A DNA stretch of 14,489 nucleotides, taken from assembly GCA_934663655.1 (NCBI GenBank), contig CAKUKT010000028.1, positions 1 to 14,489 on the forward strand. The letters run 5' to 3'. The notes below the pieces were generated by a model. The model searched no databases, was not told the origin of the DNA, and saw only the letters and a list, made by a program, of their open reading frames with translations. Below are positions 7,602 to 14,489 of the stretch, piece after piece (position 1 is the stretch's first letter; every line of letters begins with the position of its first letter). The position numbers and the translations under genes are program-made. The stretch comes from an uncultured Victivallaceae bacterium (GTDB lineage: Bacteria; Verrucomicrobiota; Lentisphaeria; Victivallales; Victivallaceae).

Positions 7602-7640
7602 GGCCGCCGCGAATCCTCCGGGATTTACGGCGGCCTTTTT
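7602..7640 (+). terminator. Strong intrinsic terminator after purC
   Basis: GGCCGCCG (7602-7609) pairs perfectly with CGGCGGCC (7628-7635). The stem continues with AATCC (7612-7616) and GGATT (7621-7625) around a TCCG loop, and TTTTT follows directly (7636-7640). It ends only 19 bases before the thiE start. A small alternative hairpin, CGCGG (7599-7603) with CCGCG (7607-7611), would compete with its 5' arm. Confidence 0.88.
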
Positions 7641-7659
7641 CATCAGAGGGGGTTCGGGG

Positions 7660-8316
7660 GTGGCTCGAAATAATATCGAACGGCGACAGATCTTTGAAAA
7701 TGCCGGCATATATCTGGTGATCTCCTCGGAGTTCTGCGCCGGGCGCGCAGTAGAGGAGGTGTTTGACGCCGCGGTGGCGGCGGGCATCCGGCTCATCCAG
7801 CTGCGGGAAAAACATGCCGACGGCGGCCGTCTGTACGAACTGGCCCGCCATTGTCGTCCGATCGCCGACCGGGCGGGGGCTCTGCTGATAATCGACGACC
7901 ATGTGGATGTGGCGCTGGCGGCGGGAGCCGACGGGGTTCATCTCGGTCAGGATGACCTGCCGGCGGCTGCGGCGCGCCGGATTGCGCCGGAACTCTTCAT
8001 CGGAGTATCGACGCATAACCTCTCCGAGGCCGTCGCCGCCCGCGATTCGGGAGCAAGTTATTACAACATCGGGCCGATCTATCCCACCGGCACCAAGTCG
8101 CTGCCGATGGCTCCGCTCGGCATCGGCGCCATCTCCGAAATCTCGCCCCGCATCGATCTGCCCTTTTCAGTAATGGGCGGCATTAAGTTGCGTCACATCC
8201 CGGAACTGCGTGCCGCCGGAGCGCGGGTGCTGGCGATGGTCACGGAGATCACCGCGGCGCCTGACGTCGGAGCAAAATGTGCCGAACTGCTGACAGCGTG
8301 CGGAGTAAAACCCTGA
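7660..8316 (+). CDS. thiE: Thiamine-phosphate synthase
   Basis: ThiE couples the pyrimidine (HMP-PP) and thiazole (THZ-P) moieties to give thiamine monophosphate in the cytosol. The 218-residue TIM-barrel protein shows IQLREKHADG (Q-L-R-x-K), LLIIDDHVDVALAAGADGVHLGQDDLP, IGVSTHNLSEA, the phosphate-binding YNIGPIYPTGTKS and VMGGI, all conserved in ThiE. The start is a GTG preceded by GAGGGGG about 7 bases upstream; no ATG fits. Its stop overlaps the thiL start by one base (TGATG), linking two consecutive steps of the pathway. No TPP riboswitch is recognisable in the 94 bases before it, which are largely occupied by the purC terminator. Confidence 0.95.
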   Translation: MARNNIERRQIFENAGIYLVISSEFCAGRAVEEVFDAAVAAGIRLIQLREKHADGGRLYELARHCRPIADRAGALLIIDDHVDVALAAGADGVHLGQDDLPAAAARRIAPELFIGVSTHNLSEAVAARDSGASYYNIGPIYPTGTKSLPMAPLGIGAISEISPRIDLPFSVMGGIKLRHIPELRAAGARVLAMVTEITAAPDVGAKCAELLTACGVKP

Positions 8317-9197
8317 TGCTCAACGAACTCTCCCTGCTGACACGTCTGTTGCCAACCCTTCCGTCGGGGGCGGGGGTGGTGGTCGGTCCCGGAGATGATT
8401 GCGCAGTGCTGGAGATTCCGGGCAGTGCGGTGGAAATGCTCGCCGCAACGGATCAGCTGATCGAAAATATTCATTTCACCGCCGATACCGACGCAGCCGC
8501 CGCCGGAGCCAAGCTCATGAACCGCAACTTGAGCGATATCGCCGCAATGGGCGGACGACCGCGCTGGGCGCTGCTGACGCTCGCGGCAGGAGAGGCTTCC
8601 CGGCGGCATGACGAGTGGTTGCTCGCTTTCTGCCGGGGCGCGGCGACGGCGGGAGCGCTTCACGGGGTACCGGTGATCGGCGGCGACCTCGCCCGGCAGC
8701 CGGAAAGCGGTTTTACCGCCACCCTGACGATTCTCGGTGAAATCCCGCGGGGGCAGGCGGTGCTCCGTTCGGGGGCGAAACCGGGGGACCGACTCTACGT
8801 GACCGGTCGGATCGGCAACTCTTTTGGGTCCGGCCATCATCTCGTTTTTTCTCCCCGTCTGGCCGAAGGGGAGTTTCTGCGCGATCATGCGTCGGCGATG
8901 CTCGACATCAGCGATGGCTTACTGCTGGATGCGGGCCGACTGGCAGCCGCGTCCGGAGTTGACCTGCTGCTGGATCCGGCGGCGGTTCCGCTCCGGGCGG
9001 GAGCGGTGCTGCCCGACGCGCTCGGTGACGGAGAAGATTACGAGCTGTTCTTCACCGCTGGTGCAGAACTGCCGGAAATCTGGCCGAATCACCTGGCCGC
9101 GCTGACCCCGATCGGAGTGGTTGTGGAAGGCAAAGGCGCAGTGCGGGATATTTCAAGCCGAAAAATTATTGCGGAGCGACCCGGATATGAACACTGA
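8316..9197 (+). CDS. thiL: Thiamine-monophosphate kinase
   Basis: ThiL phosphorylates thiamine monophosphate with ATP to the active cofactor thiamine pyrophosphate, directly after ThiE. The 293-residue product has the AIR synthase/ThiL fold landmarks: GPGDDCAVLEI near residue 24, ATDQLIENIHF, NLSDIAAMGGRPRWALLTLA with the metal-binding Asp, GGDLAR, LYVTGRIGNS, MLDISDGLLLDAGRL and DGEDYELFFTA. ATG 8316 is chosen over an upstream in-frame start at 8277 because it overlaps the thiE stop in TGATG, has GGAG 10 bases before it, and begins the conserved NELSLL region. Its 3' end overlaps tsaE by 11 bases. Confidence 0.96.
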   Translation: MLNELSLLTRLLPTLPSGAGVVVGPGDDCAVLEIPGSAVEMLAATDQLIENIHFTADTDAAAAGAKLMNRNLSDIAAMGGRPRWALLTLAAGEASRRHDEWLLAFCRGAATAGALHGVPVIGGDLARQPESGFTATLTILGEIPRGQAVLRSGAKPGDRLYVTGRIGNSFGSGHHLVFSPRLAEGEFLRDHASAMLDISDGLLLDAGRLAAASGVDLLLDPAAVPLRAGAVLPDALGDGEDYELFFTAGAELPEIWPNHLAALTPIGVVVEGKGAVRDISSRKIIAERPGYEH

Positions 9198-9618
9198 ACA
9201 AAAAATCATCAGCAACAGCGAAAATGAAACCGAAGCCGTCGGCGCGGCGCTCGCCCGGGAACTCCACCGCGGACGGATTGTACTGCTCAACGGTGATCTC
9301 GGCGCCGGCAAAACGGTGTTCGCCCGCGGCTTCGCCCGGGGGCTCGGAATAACTGAACCGGTGTCCAGTCCGACCTATACGATCGTGCAGGAGTACCCGC
9401 TTCCGGACGGCGGACGGCTCTACCACCTGGATCTCTATCGGATAGCCGGAGCGGCGGAAGCGCTGACATTCGGAGTGGAGGAGTTTCTCGACGACCCGGA
9501 ATCGCTCGCGCTGATCGAGTGGCCGGAACGGATCACCTCCCTTCTGCCGGACAACGCGGTCAGCGTAATAATCACCCATCTCTCTCCGGAATGTCGCGAA
9601 ATAACGGTGACCAAGTGA
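9187..9618 (+). CDS. tsaE: tRNA threonylcarbamoyladenosine biosynthesis ATPase TsaE
   Basis: TsaE is the small P-loop ATPase that works with TsaB and TsaD to make t6A37 on ANN-decoding tRNAs. The 143-residue product has a Walker A motif, GDLGAGKT at residues 36-43, then SSPTYTIVQEY, YHLDLYRI and LIEWPERI, the family's conserved blocks. ATG 9187 is supported by GGAG 10 bases upstream. It overlaps the thiL stop by 11 bases, so it is translated from the same message. TsaB and TsaD are not in the window. Length and motifs are normal and nothing looks broken. Confidence 0.95.
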   Translation: MNTEQKIISNSENETEAVGAALARELHRGRIVLLNGDLGAGKTVFARGFARGLGITEPVSSPTYTIVQEYPLPDGGRLYHLDLYRIAGAAEALTFGVEEFLDDPESLALIEWPERITSLLPDNAVSVIITHLSPECREITVTK

Positions 9619-10325
9619 ATTACGCCTGGCAGAGCGTGGTTTCTCCGGCCCGGAACAATCTCGCTCTCTGCTGCGGACTGGCCGGGTATCTGTTGGTGCC
9701 GCCGTTGCTCTTCGCGCTTTTTCCCGGCTGCGGCATTGCCGTAAAACTTTTTCTGCCCTCGCTGCTGGGAATCGCAGCGGTTACGGCGGTGCTCTCCGGA
9801 GGAGATTCTCCGGCGCAGCTCCCGAAAAAGGCGGGGCTGGGACGAATGCGCTGGCGCGCCACCGGATTCACCACCGCTTTCATGCTGCCGCTGACCATTG
9901 CGGTCGGAGTGACGACCTCATGTTTTCAGTTGCTGCTCAAGAAGTTCGGCATCGACTTCGCCGAACGTCAGCCGTTGCTGGAATTCGCAGCCCAAGCGGA
10001 TGCCACCACCCTGGTGCTGGTGGTGCTGGCGGTGTGCGTGCTGGTGCCGATTGCCGAGGAATTGCTGTTCCGCCGGGCAATGTTCGGTGCGCTGCTGCCG
10101 CTGGGCGAAACACCGGCGCTGATCTTTACAGCGTTGATCTTTGCCCTCTGCCACGGCTTCCTGCTCGGCCTGCCGGGACTGTTCCTGCTCGGAGCCGGGT
10201 TTCAATACCTCTACCGCCGATACCAGAACCTCGCCTATCCGCTCCTCGCCCATGCGTTTTTCAATTTTATTCCCATCTGTGCGGTGTTGCTCTCGATCTC
10301 AAGCGGCGGTCAGCCGCCGGGATAA
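9591..10325 (+). CDS. CPBP family intramembrane (CAAX-like) metalloprotease
   Basis: This predicted inner-membrane protease of the CPBP/Abi family has about six or seven hydrophobic segments. The three family motifs are intact: EExxxR (E156, E157, R161 in AEELLFRR), the histidine of FALCHG (H188), and HAxxN (H221, N225 in HAFFNF). Bacterial members have been linked to peptide or bacteriocin maturation and self-immunity, but the substrate here is unknown. The start is uncertain. ATG 9591 overlaps tsaE by 28 bases with no clear Shine-Dalgarno. GTG 9615 would give a GTGA overlap with the tsaE stop and remove 8 residues. It is the last gene of the thiE-thiL-tsaE set, and a 6-bp GGCGG-type hairpin (10304-10319) sits at its 3' end without a U-tract. 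Confidence 0.88.
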   Translation: MSRNNGDQVNYAWQSVVSPARNNLALCCGLAGYLLVPPLLFALFPGCGIAVKLFLPSLLGIAAVTAVLSGGDSPAQLPKKAGLGRMRWRATGFTTAFMLPLTIAVGVTTSCFQLLLKKFGIDFAERQPLLEFAAQADATTLVLVVLAVCVLVPIAEELLFRRAMFGALLPLGETPALIFTALIFALCHGFLLGLPGLFLLGAGFQYLYRRYQNLAYPLLAHAFFNFIPICAVLLSISSGGQPPG

Positions 10326-10398
10326 AACCGTTTACGAACCATCCGGCCGGACGCGCCGCTTTTTCCCCGGGATTTTAAAACTATTCGGAGGAAAAGAC

Positions 10399-10427
10399 TT
10401 GCCGTAGTGTCTCCCGGGGTTTATATT
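10399..10427 (+). promoter_or_regulatory. Candidate sigma70 promoter for glnS
   Basis: TTGCCG (10399-10404), a 17-base spacer and TATATT (10422-10427). Transcription would start near 10433-10435, leaving a leader of about 95 bases before glnS. The -10 sequence and spacing match the candidate promoters of the FG-GAP gene and rplU. Confidence 0.45.
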
Positions 10428-10437
10428 ATCGAATGGA

Positions 10438-10533
10438 ATGGAACAACCAGTTTTCCGGAAGCGGGATCGTTTTTTAGTTCCGCGTTCTTCGGAATACGAT
10501 AAGTCTTCAGCAGATTGGACAGAAAAAAAATGA
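10438..10533 (+). CDS. Possible 31-residue leader ORF overlapping the glnS start
   Basis: ATG 10438 opens a frame ([12 protein letters not shown]...) of 31 codons whose TGA (10531-10533) overlaps the glnS ATG as ATGA. There is no ribosome binding site before it, and the predicted transcript starts only about 4 bases upstream, so translation would be near-leaderless. A second short frame starts at ATG 10433 ([14 protein letters not shown], 14 codons). The product is charged and resembles no family I know. Since glnS has only a weak Shine-Dalgarno, this ORF could couple translation to glnS, or it could be chance. Confidence 0.25.
   Translation: MEQPVFRKRDRFLVPRSSEYDKSSADWTEKK
10453..10475 (+). 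promoter_or_regulatory. Terminator-like hairpin in the glnS leader
   Basis: TTCCG (10453-10457), a GAAG loop and CGGGA (10462-10466; one G-U pair) are followed after three bases by TTTTTT (10470-10475). GCGGGA (10461-10466) can instead pair with TTCCGC (10478-10483). GGAA (10440-10443) can pair with TTCC (10453-10456). The arrangement resembles an attenuator but the stems are short. Confidence 0.3.
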
Positions 10534-12212
10534 GCGACGAAAACGTCAATAACAATTCAGCTCCGCGGGACTTCATCCGGGAGATCGTGGCCGCCGAGGT
10601 CGCGGCCGGCAAACATGGCGGCGCAGTGGTAACCCGCTTCCCGCCCGAACCCAACGGTTATCTGCATATCGGACACGCCAAGGCGATCTGTTTGGATTTC
10701 GGCGTGGCGGCGGAATACGGCGGGCGTTGCAACCTCCGGATGGACGATACCAACCCGACCAAGGAAAATACCGAATACGTCGAATCCATCATCGACGATG
10801 TGCGCTGGCTCGGCTTTGAACCCAGCGGAATATACTACGCCAGCGACTACTTTGAACAGATGTACGACTGCGCGGTGGAGCTCATCAAACGGAACCGCGC
10901 TTATGTCTGCGACCTCTCCCCCGAGGAGTTTGAAAGCTATCGCGGCGATCTCACCACTCCCGGCCGGGAACCGCCGGGGCGCAGCCGCACGGTCGAGGAA
11001 AACCTCGCGCTCTTTGAGCGGATGCGGGCGGGGGAATTTCCTGACGGCGCGATGGTGCTCCGGGCCAGAATCGACATGGCCTCTCCCAACATCAACCTCC
11101 GCGATCCGGTGATATACCGGATCCGGAGAATCCATCACTTCCGCCATGGCGACAAATGGTGTATCTATCCGATGTACGATTTCGCCCATCCGCTGGAGGA
11201 CGCGATCGAAGGGGTCACCCACTCCTTCTGTACGTTGGAGTTTGAAATTCACCGTCCCTTCTACGACTGGCTGCTGGAGGCGCTCGACTACCCGCACCGG
11301 CCTCGGCAGATTGAATTTTCGCGCCTGAATCTCACCTACACGGTGATGAGCAAGCGTAAACTGCTGCAGCTGGTCAAAGAACACTATGTTTCCGGCTGGG
11401 ACGACCCGCGGATGCCGACGATCCGCGGCATGCGCCGCCGGGGGGTTCCCGCGGCTGCGATCCGCAAACTCTGCGCCATGGTCGGCGTCACCAAGTTCGA
11501 CGGGGTGACCGATGTGGCGCTGCTCGAACACTGCATTCGCGAGGAACTCAACGCGGTGGCTCCCCGTTTCCTCGCCGTGCTCGACCCGGTGAAGCTCATT
11601 ATCGAGAATTATCCCGAAGCCGGCGTCGCACCGCTGGAGGCGATCAACAATCCCGAAGATCCCGCCTCCGGTTCGCGGCAGCTCAACTTCGGTCGTGAAC
11701 TCTGGATCGATCGCGCCGACTTCATGCTCAATCCGCCGAAGGGATACTTCCGGCTCTCGCCCGGCGCGGAGGTCCGGCTCCGCTACGGCTACTTCGTCAA
11801 ATGCACGGGAGTGGAAACCGGACCTGACGGCGAGGTAACTGAAATCAGATGTACCTTTGACCCCGCAACCCGTGGCGGGAACTCTCCCGACGGCCGCAAG
11901 GTCAAGGGAACCATCCATTGGCTCAACGCCGCGGATGCCCGACCGGCGGAAATCCGGCTCTACGACCGGTTGTTCACCGTTGAACAGCCGGGAGTCGGCG
12001 ATGTCGATTTTCTGACCCAGCTTAATCCGGATTCGTTCAAAACGGTCCGCGGCTTCGTCGAACCGGCTTTGACCCGGCTGGCGCCGGGCGATGTGGTGCA
12101 GTTTGAACGTACCGGCTACTTCGCGGTCGATCCCGACTCCACCGCCGAACTGCCGGTCTTCAACCGCACCGTCACGCTCCGGGATTCCTGGAGCAAGCAG
12201 CAGAAAAAGTAA
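10530..12212 (+). CDS. glnS: Glutaminyl-tRNA synthetase
   Basis: GlnS charges tRNA-Gln with glutamine in the cytosol. The 560-residue class I synthetase has [17 protein letters not shown] (HIGH motif near residue 46), the [16 protein letters not shown] block, [25 protein letters not shown], and VMSKRKL (KMSK-type motif near residue 273). It ends in the GlnRS beta-barrel anticodon-binding region ([17 protein letters not shown], then GTIHWLNA). The [14 protein letters not shown] form distinguishes GlnRS from GluRS. ATG 10530 is used because conserved sequence follows and a TTG at 10515 is unlikely. The ribosome binding site is weak (GGACAG then an A-run). Presence of GlnRS suggests direct Gln-tRNA formation rather than sole dependence on GatCAB. 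It converges on the nucleotidase gene with 6 bases between them. Confidence 0.97.
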   Translation: MSDENVNNNSAPRDFIREIVAAEVAAGKHGGAVVTRFPPEPNGYLHIGHAKAICLDFGVAAEYGGRCNLRMDDTNPTKENTEYVESIIDDVRWLGFEPSGIYYASDYFEQMYDCAVELIKRNRAYVCDLSPEEFESYRGDLTTPGREPPGRSRTVEENLALFERMRAGEFPDGAMVLRARIDMASPNINLRDPVIYRIRRIHHFRHGDKWCIYPMYDFAHPLEDAIEGVTHSFCTLEFEIHRPFYDWLLEALDYPHRPRQIEFSRLNLTYTVMSKRKLLQLVKEHYVSGWDDPRMPTIRGMRRRGVPAAAIRKLCAMVGVTKFDGVTDVALLEHCIREELNAVAPRFLAVLDPVKLIIENYPEAGVAPLEAINNPEDPASGSRQLNFGRELWIDRADFMLNPPKGYFRLSPGAEVRLRYGYFVKCTGVETGPDGEVTEIRCTFDPATRGGNSPDGRKVKGTIHWLNAADARPAEIRLYDRLFTVEQPGVGDVDFLTQLNPDSFKTVRGFVEPALTRLAPGDVVQFERTGYFAVDPDSTAELPVFNRTVTLRDSWSKQQKK

Positions 12213-12218
12213 ACGCCA

Positions 12219-13613
12219 CTACCGCTCTTTGCGCAGAAATTTTTTGACCGCCTCCCGTTCCGTCATTTCCGGCAACACCCGGAATCCGCGGGCGGGATCG
12301 CGGGCAAGTTGGCGTATTATTTCCGATCCGGAAGCCAGGTAATCCGACAGCGCCAGAGTCACGCGTTCCGGAGCGGAAAATTTATCCAGCTTTCGACGAC
12401 GATCAATGGTGAAGGTAAATCCGTATCCCGCCAGTGCGGCGGGATAGTTACGGACATATTCCAGCCGATCCTCCAGAAGTCTTCTCAATTCCTCACGACT
12501 GATTTCAATCACGCAGATCCGGTTGCGGTAGGGCATCAACCGATAGAGGCCGGCTTCGGTCAGCCGTTTTTCCGAAACCAAACGGCGCGAACTGCTGTAG
12601 AAAATCGCGGCATCACAACCGGCCGCTTCCGCCATCGCCCGCGCGGCGAGCAATCCGAATGCGCTGTTGTGTTCGGCCGGTTCAGGCAGCCGCAGCGGCT
12701 CATCCAGCTTCGTGATTTCCGGATCCTCCGGCCGGTGGGATGTGATGATTTTCAGGAGTCCAGGTTCAGCTTCGGCCGCCGGACGGATGAGTTCGGAACT
12801 AATCGAGATGATCTTCCGGGTCGAGTCATCCACGGTGACGATGATATGCGCGGCAGCTTCGCCGCGCGCCCCCGGCTGTACAAAAAACCGGCCGCCAATC
12901 CGCTTCCCCGGCTGCTCTTCGTGCGTGTGACCGCCGACTACCAGATCGATTTCCGGAAATTCGTGGAGCAGCCGACCGAGATTTCCTCCCGGCCAATATT
13001 CGCCGTTGTGCCAGAGGAGAATTACCACCTCCGGTTCCGCCGCCCGGATTTCAGGCATAATCGCCGTCAGTGCCCGATACGGAGCGGTAAATTCGGCGTC
13101 ATCCACCGGCAGAATCCGTCGCGACATTCGCGGATCGGTCAAACCGATCACCGCCGCCCGGATCCCGTTGCGGGTAACCATGCACCACGGGATCGGCCGT
13201 CGTTCCCGCCACCCCCAGTCGGCGCCGAGCACCCGGCCGTCAAAAGCTCCGCACAGCCGGAAGAACCCCTCCGCGCCAAGTTCGAAATCGTGATTGCCGG
13301 GCACAAAAAAATCAAACTTCAACGCGTTGAGCAAATCCATCATCACCAGACCGCCGCTCGCACTGGAGATAAAGCTCCCCTGCTCAAGATCCCCAATATC
13401 GGCTCGCACCGCCTCCCGACCGACCGCACGAATCGAGGGCGCAAGCCGGGCCAGCGCCCACGCTTGACCATGCAGATCGCCGGTGACAACCAGATGAAAT
13501 TCTGCCGCCCAGGCTGAGAAACAGAAAAACGCCAGGATACCCGCAAGCATCCCGGCGCCCATTCTTCCGGGAAACAACCGCAGACCGGACTGAATTGTTT
13601 CCCGGATTGACAT
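12219..13613 (-). CDS. Secreted 5'-nucleotidase/UDP-sugar hydrolase-type metallophosphatase
   Basis: This is a 464-residue UshA/NT5E-like protein, predicted to hydrolyse extracellular or periplasmic nucleotides or related phosphate esters. A signal peptide ends near residue 37 (LAFFCFSAWAA). The metallophosphatase core has TGDLHG (D46, H48), ADIGD (D75), GNHDFE (N107, H108), LLWHNGE (H202) and GGHTH (H229, H231), so all usual metal ligands are present. The C-terminal nucleotidase domain (about 315-440) has HNSAFGLLAARAM, SSSRRL and LMPYRNRICVIEIS, where the typical PFxN is PYRN. ATG 13613 is 11 bases after the M24 stop with only a G-rich Shine-Dalgarno; GTG 13616 and Met18/Met22 are alternatives. 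It is probably cotranscribed with the M24 gene. The substrate is not readable from sequence. Confidence 0.88.
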   Translation of the reverse strand: MSIRETIQSGLRLFPGRMGAGMLAGILAFFCFSAWAAEFHLVVTGDLHGQAWALARLAPSIRAVGREAVRADIGDLEQGSFISSASGGLVMMDLLNALKFDFFVPGNHDFELGAEGFFRLCGAFDGRVLGADWGWRERRPIPWCMVTRNGIRAAVIGLTDPRMSRRILPVDDAEFTAPYRALTAIMPEIRAAEPEVVILLWHNGEYWPGGNLGRLLHEFPEIDLVVGGHTHEEQPGKRIGGRFFVQPGARGEAAAHIIVTVDDSTRKIISISSELIRPAAEAEPGLLKIITSHRPEDPEITKLDEPLRLPEPAEHNSAFGLLAARAMAEAAGCDAAIFYSSSRRLVSEKRLTEAGLYRLMPYRNRICVIEISREELRRLLEDRLEYVRNYPAALAGYGFTFTIDRRRKLDKFSAPERVTLALSDYLASGSEIIRQLARDPARGFRVLPEMTEREAVKKFLRKER

Positions 13614-13624
13614 CACCGCCCCGG

Positions 13625-14489
13625 TCAGAGTTCGATCACATGCATGAACTTCGACGAAAGTTTTTCAACTCCGCCCGGAATAATCCTCACCCCGTTCTCC
13701 CAGCGCAGACCGAAGTCATTGCCGGTAAAGAAGGTGTCAACCTGGAAAGTCATGTTCTCGGCCAACTCATACGTGGAAACCGATTCCATCCACGGCTGTT
13801 CAACCTCCATCATGCCGATCGCATGGCAGGGACCGTAGAGCATGTATTTGGCATACCCCTGATCGGTAACCCACTGCTCGAAGTTCTTCACCACGCTCGC
13901 GGCCGGCTTGCCCGCCGCCATCAGCTCCATCGTCTTGATGTGAGCACGAAGTCCAAACTCCACCAGATCCTTCTGCAATCCGGTGAACTTGCCGAATATG
14001 ACCGGCAAACCGACACTCGAGGAATATCCGCCGACCCGAGCCCCGATATTGAGCTGAATAATCTCATTCTTCTCTATCACCTTGCCGGTCGGACGACAGA
14101 TCGCATTGTTGGTGCGGGGACCGGAGAAACAGTACAACGCATGCCCCTCATATTCGCCGCCATGCTTGTAGATCTCACGCTGGGCGATGCCGATCACCTG
14201 AAATTCGGTCATTCCCGGCTTCATCTCGTTGAGAATCGCCTCTATCGCCAGCTCGCTGATCTCAAACGCCCGACGCATGCAGGCCAGTTCATTTTCGCTC
14301 TTGATGAAGCGCAACGGCAGCAAGGTCTCATCCGCCTTCACCAGTTCCACGCCGGGCAGCTCCTTCTTCAGCGCATCCAGCACCGGCAGAGTGGTCACCG
14401 CGTATCCGGCCAACCCCAGACGACGCAGATTCGGACATCCGGCCAACGCGGCTACCTCCGGAAAATGCGCCACCGGAATCCCCGGATAC
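13625..14489 (-). CDS. M24-family (aminopeptidase P/creatinase-like) protein, 5' end outside window, metal ligands substituted
   Basis: The frame is open to the right window edge, so the N-terminus is missing. The visible part is about 287 residues: the end of a creatinase N-terminal-type domain, then a pita-bread M24 domain starting near KADETLLPLRFIKSENELACMRRAFEIS. In aminopeptidase P, two Asp, one His and two Glu bind two metals. Here the first Asp is Asn (QLNIGARVGGY, 14048-14050) and the second is Ser (14015-14017). The His is kept (GPCHAIG, 13823-13825), the first Glu is Asp (FQVDTFF, 13736-13738), and the last Glu is kept (GLRWENGVRI, 13697-13699). Loss of the aspartates points to a metal-independent enzyme such as a creatinase-type hydrolase, or a non-catalytic homologue, rather than Xaa-Pro aminopeptidase. 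The nucleotidase follows 11 bases downstream. Confidence 0.9.
   Translation of the reverse strand, partial: YPGIPVAHFPEVAALAGCPNLRRLGLAGYAVTTLPVLDALKKELPGVELVKADETLLPLRFIKSENELACMRRAFEISELAIEAILNEMKPGMTEFQVIGIAQREIYKHGGEYEGHALYCFSGPRTNNAICRPTGKVIEKNEIIQLNIGARVGGYSSSVGLPVIFGKFTGLQKDLVEFGLRAHIKTMELMAAGKPAASVVKNFEQWVTDQGYAKYMLYGPCHAIGMMEVEQPWMESVSTYELAENMTFQVDTFFTGNDFGLRWENGVRIIPGGVEKLSSKFMHVIEL

Noticed and set aside
7566..7659. TPP riboswitch before thiE
   Set aside because: The region is only 94 bases and mostly a terminator; the conserved CUGAGA and related TPP-aptamer segments are not seen.
10338..10366. Terminator after the CPBP gene from the GC-rich stretch before CTTTTT
   Set aside because: Only a 4-bp stem (CGGC/GCCG) precedes the T-run, too weak to call; the 10304-10319 hairpin lacks a U-tract.
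10428..10529. T-box leader before glnS
   Set aside because: The leader is too short and lacks the T-box antiterminator sequence of the GGUGGNACCGCG type.
10557..11918. A 453-codon open frame antisense to glnS
   Set aside because: It lies entirely opposite glnS, in the pattern expected from GC-rich codon use, and its translation shows no recognisable family or signal.
12309..13517. A 402-codon plus-strand frame opposite the nucleotidase gene
   Set aside because: It is a shadow of a well-supported secreted phosphatase; the translation is low in hydrophobic order and has no ribosome binding site.

Overview
The window is GC-rich (roughly 60% by eye), densely coding, Gram-negative-type bacterial DNA. 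It has a TolB-like periplasmic propeller protein, a large lipoprotein with FG-GAP/VCBS repeats, a LacI-family regulator, a degenerate M24 (creatinase/aminopeptidase P-like) protein and ordinary housekeeping genes. This mix resembles Lentisphaerota/Verrucomicrobiota, for example Victivallis-like bacteria. That placement is an inference from gene content, and no rRNA gene is present to test it. I saw no mobile element, CRISPR array, tRNA or phage gene.

Layout. Positions 1-2105 (minus): a cysteine-desulfurase-like gene followed by a tolB-like gene that runs off the left edge. The tolB-like frame has an in-frame UGA at codon 17, inside its signal sequence. Positions 2161-2240: back-to-back candidate promoters. 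Positions 2302-5022 (plus): a 906-residue lipoprotein with ten aspartate-rich FG-GAP/VCBS loops. Positions 5047-6057 (minus): a LacI-family regulator with its own promoter and a palindromic operator candidate just after the predicted transcription start. Positions 6058-6330: a regulatory intergenic region. Positions 6331-7565 (plus): rplU (ribosomal protein L21) and purC (SAICAR synthetase), closed by a strong intrinsic terminator. Positions 7660-10325 (plus): the tightly packed set thiE-thiL-tsaE-CPBP protease. Positions 10326-10529: the glnS promoter and leader, which holds a small upstream ORF ending in an ATGA overlap with glnS and a terminator-like hairpin. Positions 10530-12212 (plus): glnS. 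Positions 12219-14489 (minus): an M24-family protein (5' end outside the window) followed by a secreted 5'-nucleotidase/metallophosphatase.

How the genes fit together. ThiE makes thiamine monophosphate and ThiL phosphorylates it to thiamine pyrophosphate. TsaE is the ATPase of the tRNA t6A system. PurC, RplU and GlnS are core purine, ribosome and tRNA-charging functions. The TolB-like protein, FG-GAP lipoprotein and nucleotidase are exported proteins, and the nucleotidase could salvage nucleosides. No single multi-gene novel system is evident. The points most worth checking are the UGA at the would-be lipobox cysteine of the tolB-like gene, the loss of metal ligands in the M24 protein, and the regulatory structures before glnS, thiE and rplU.
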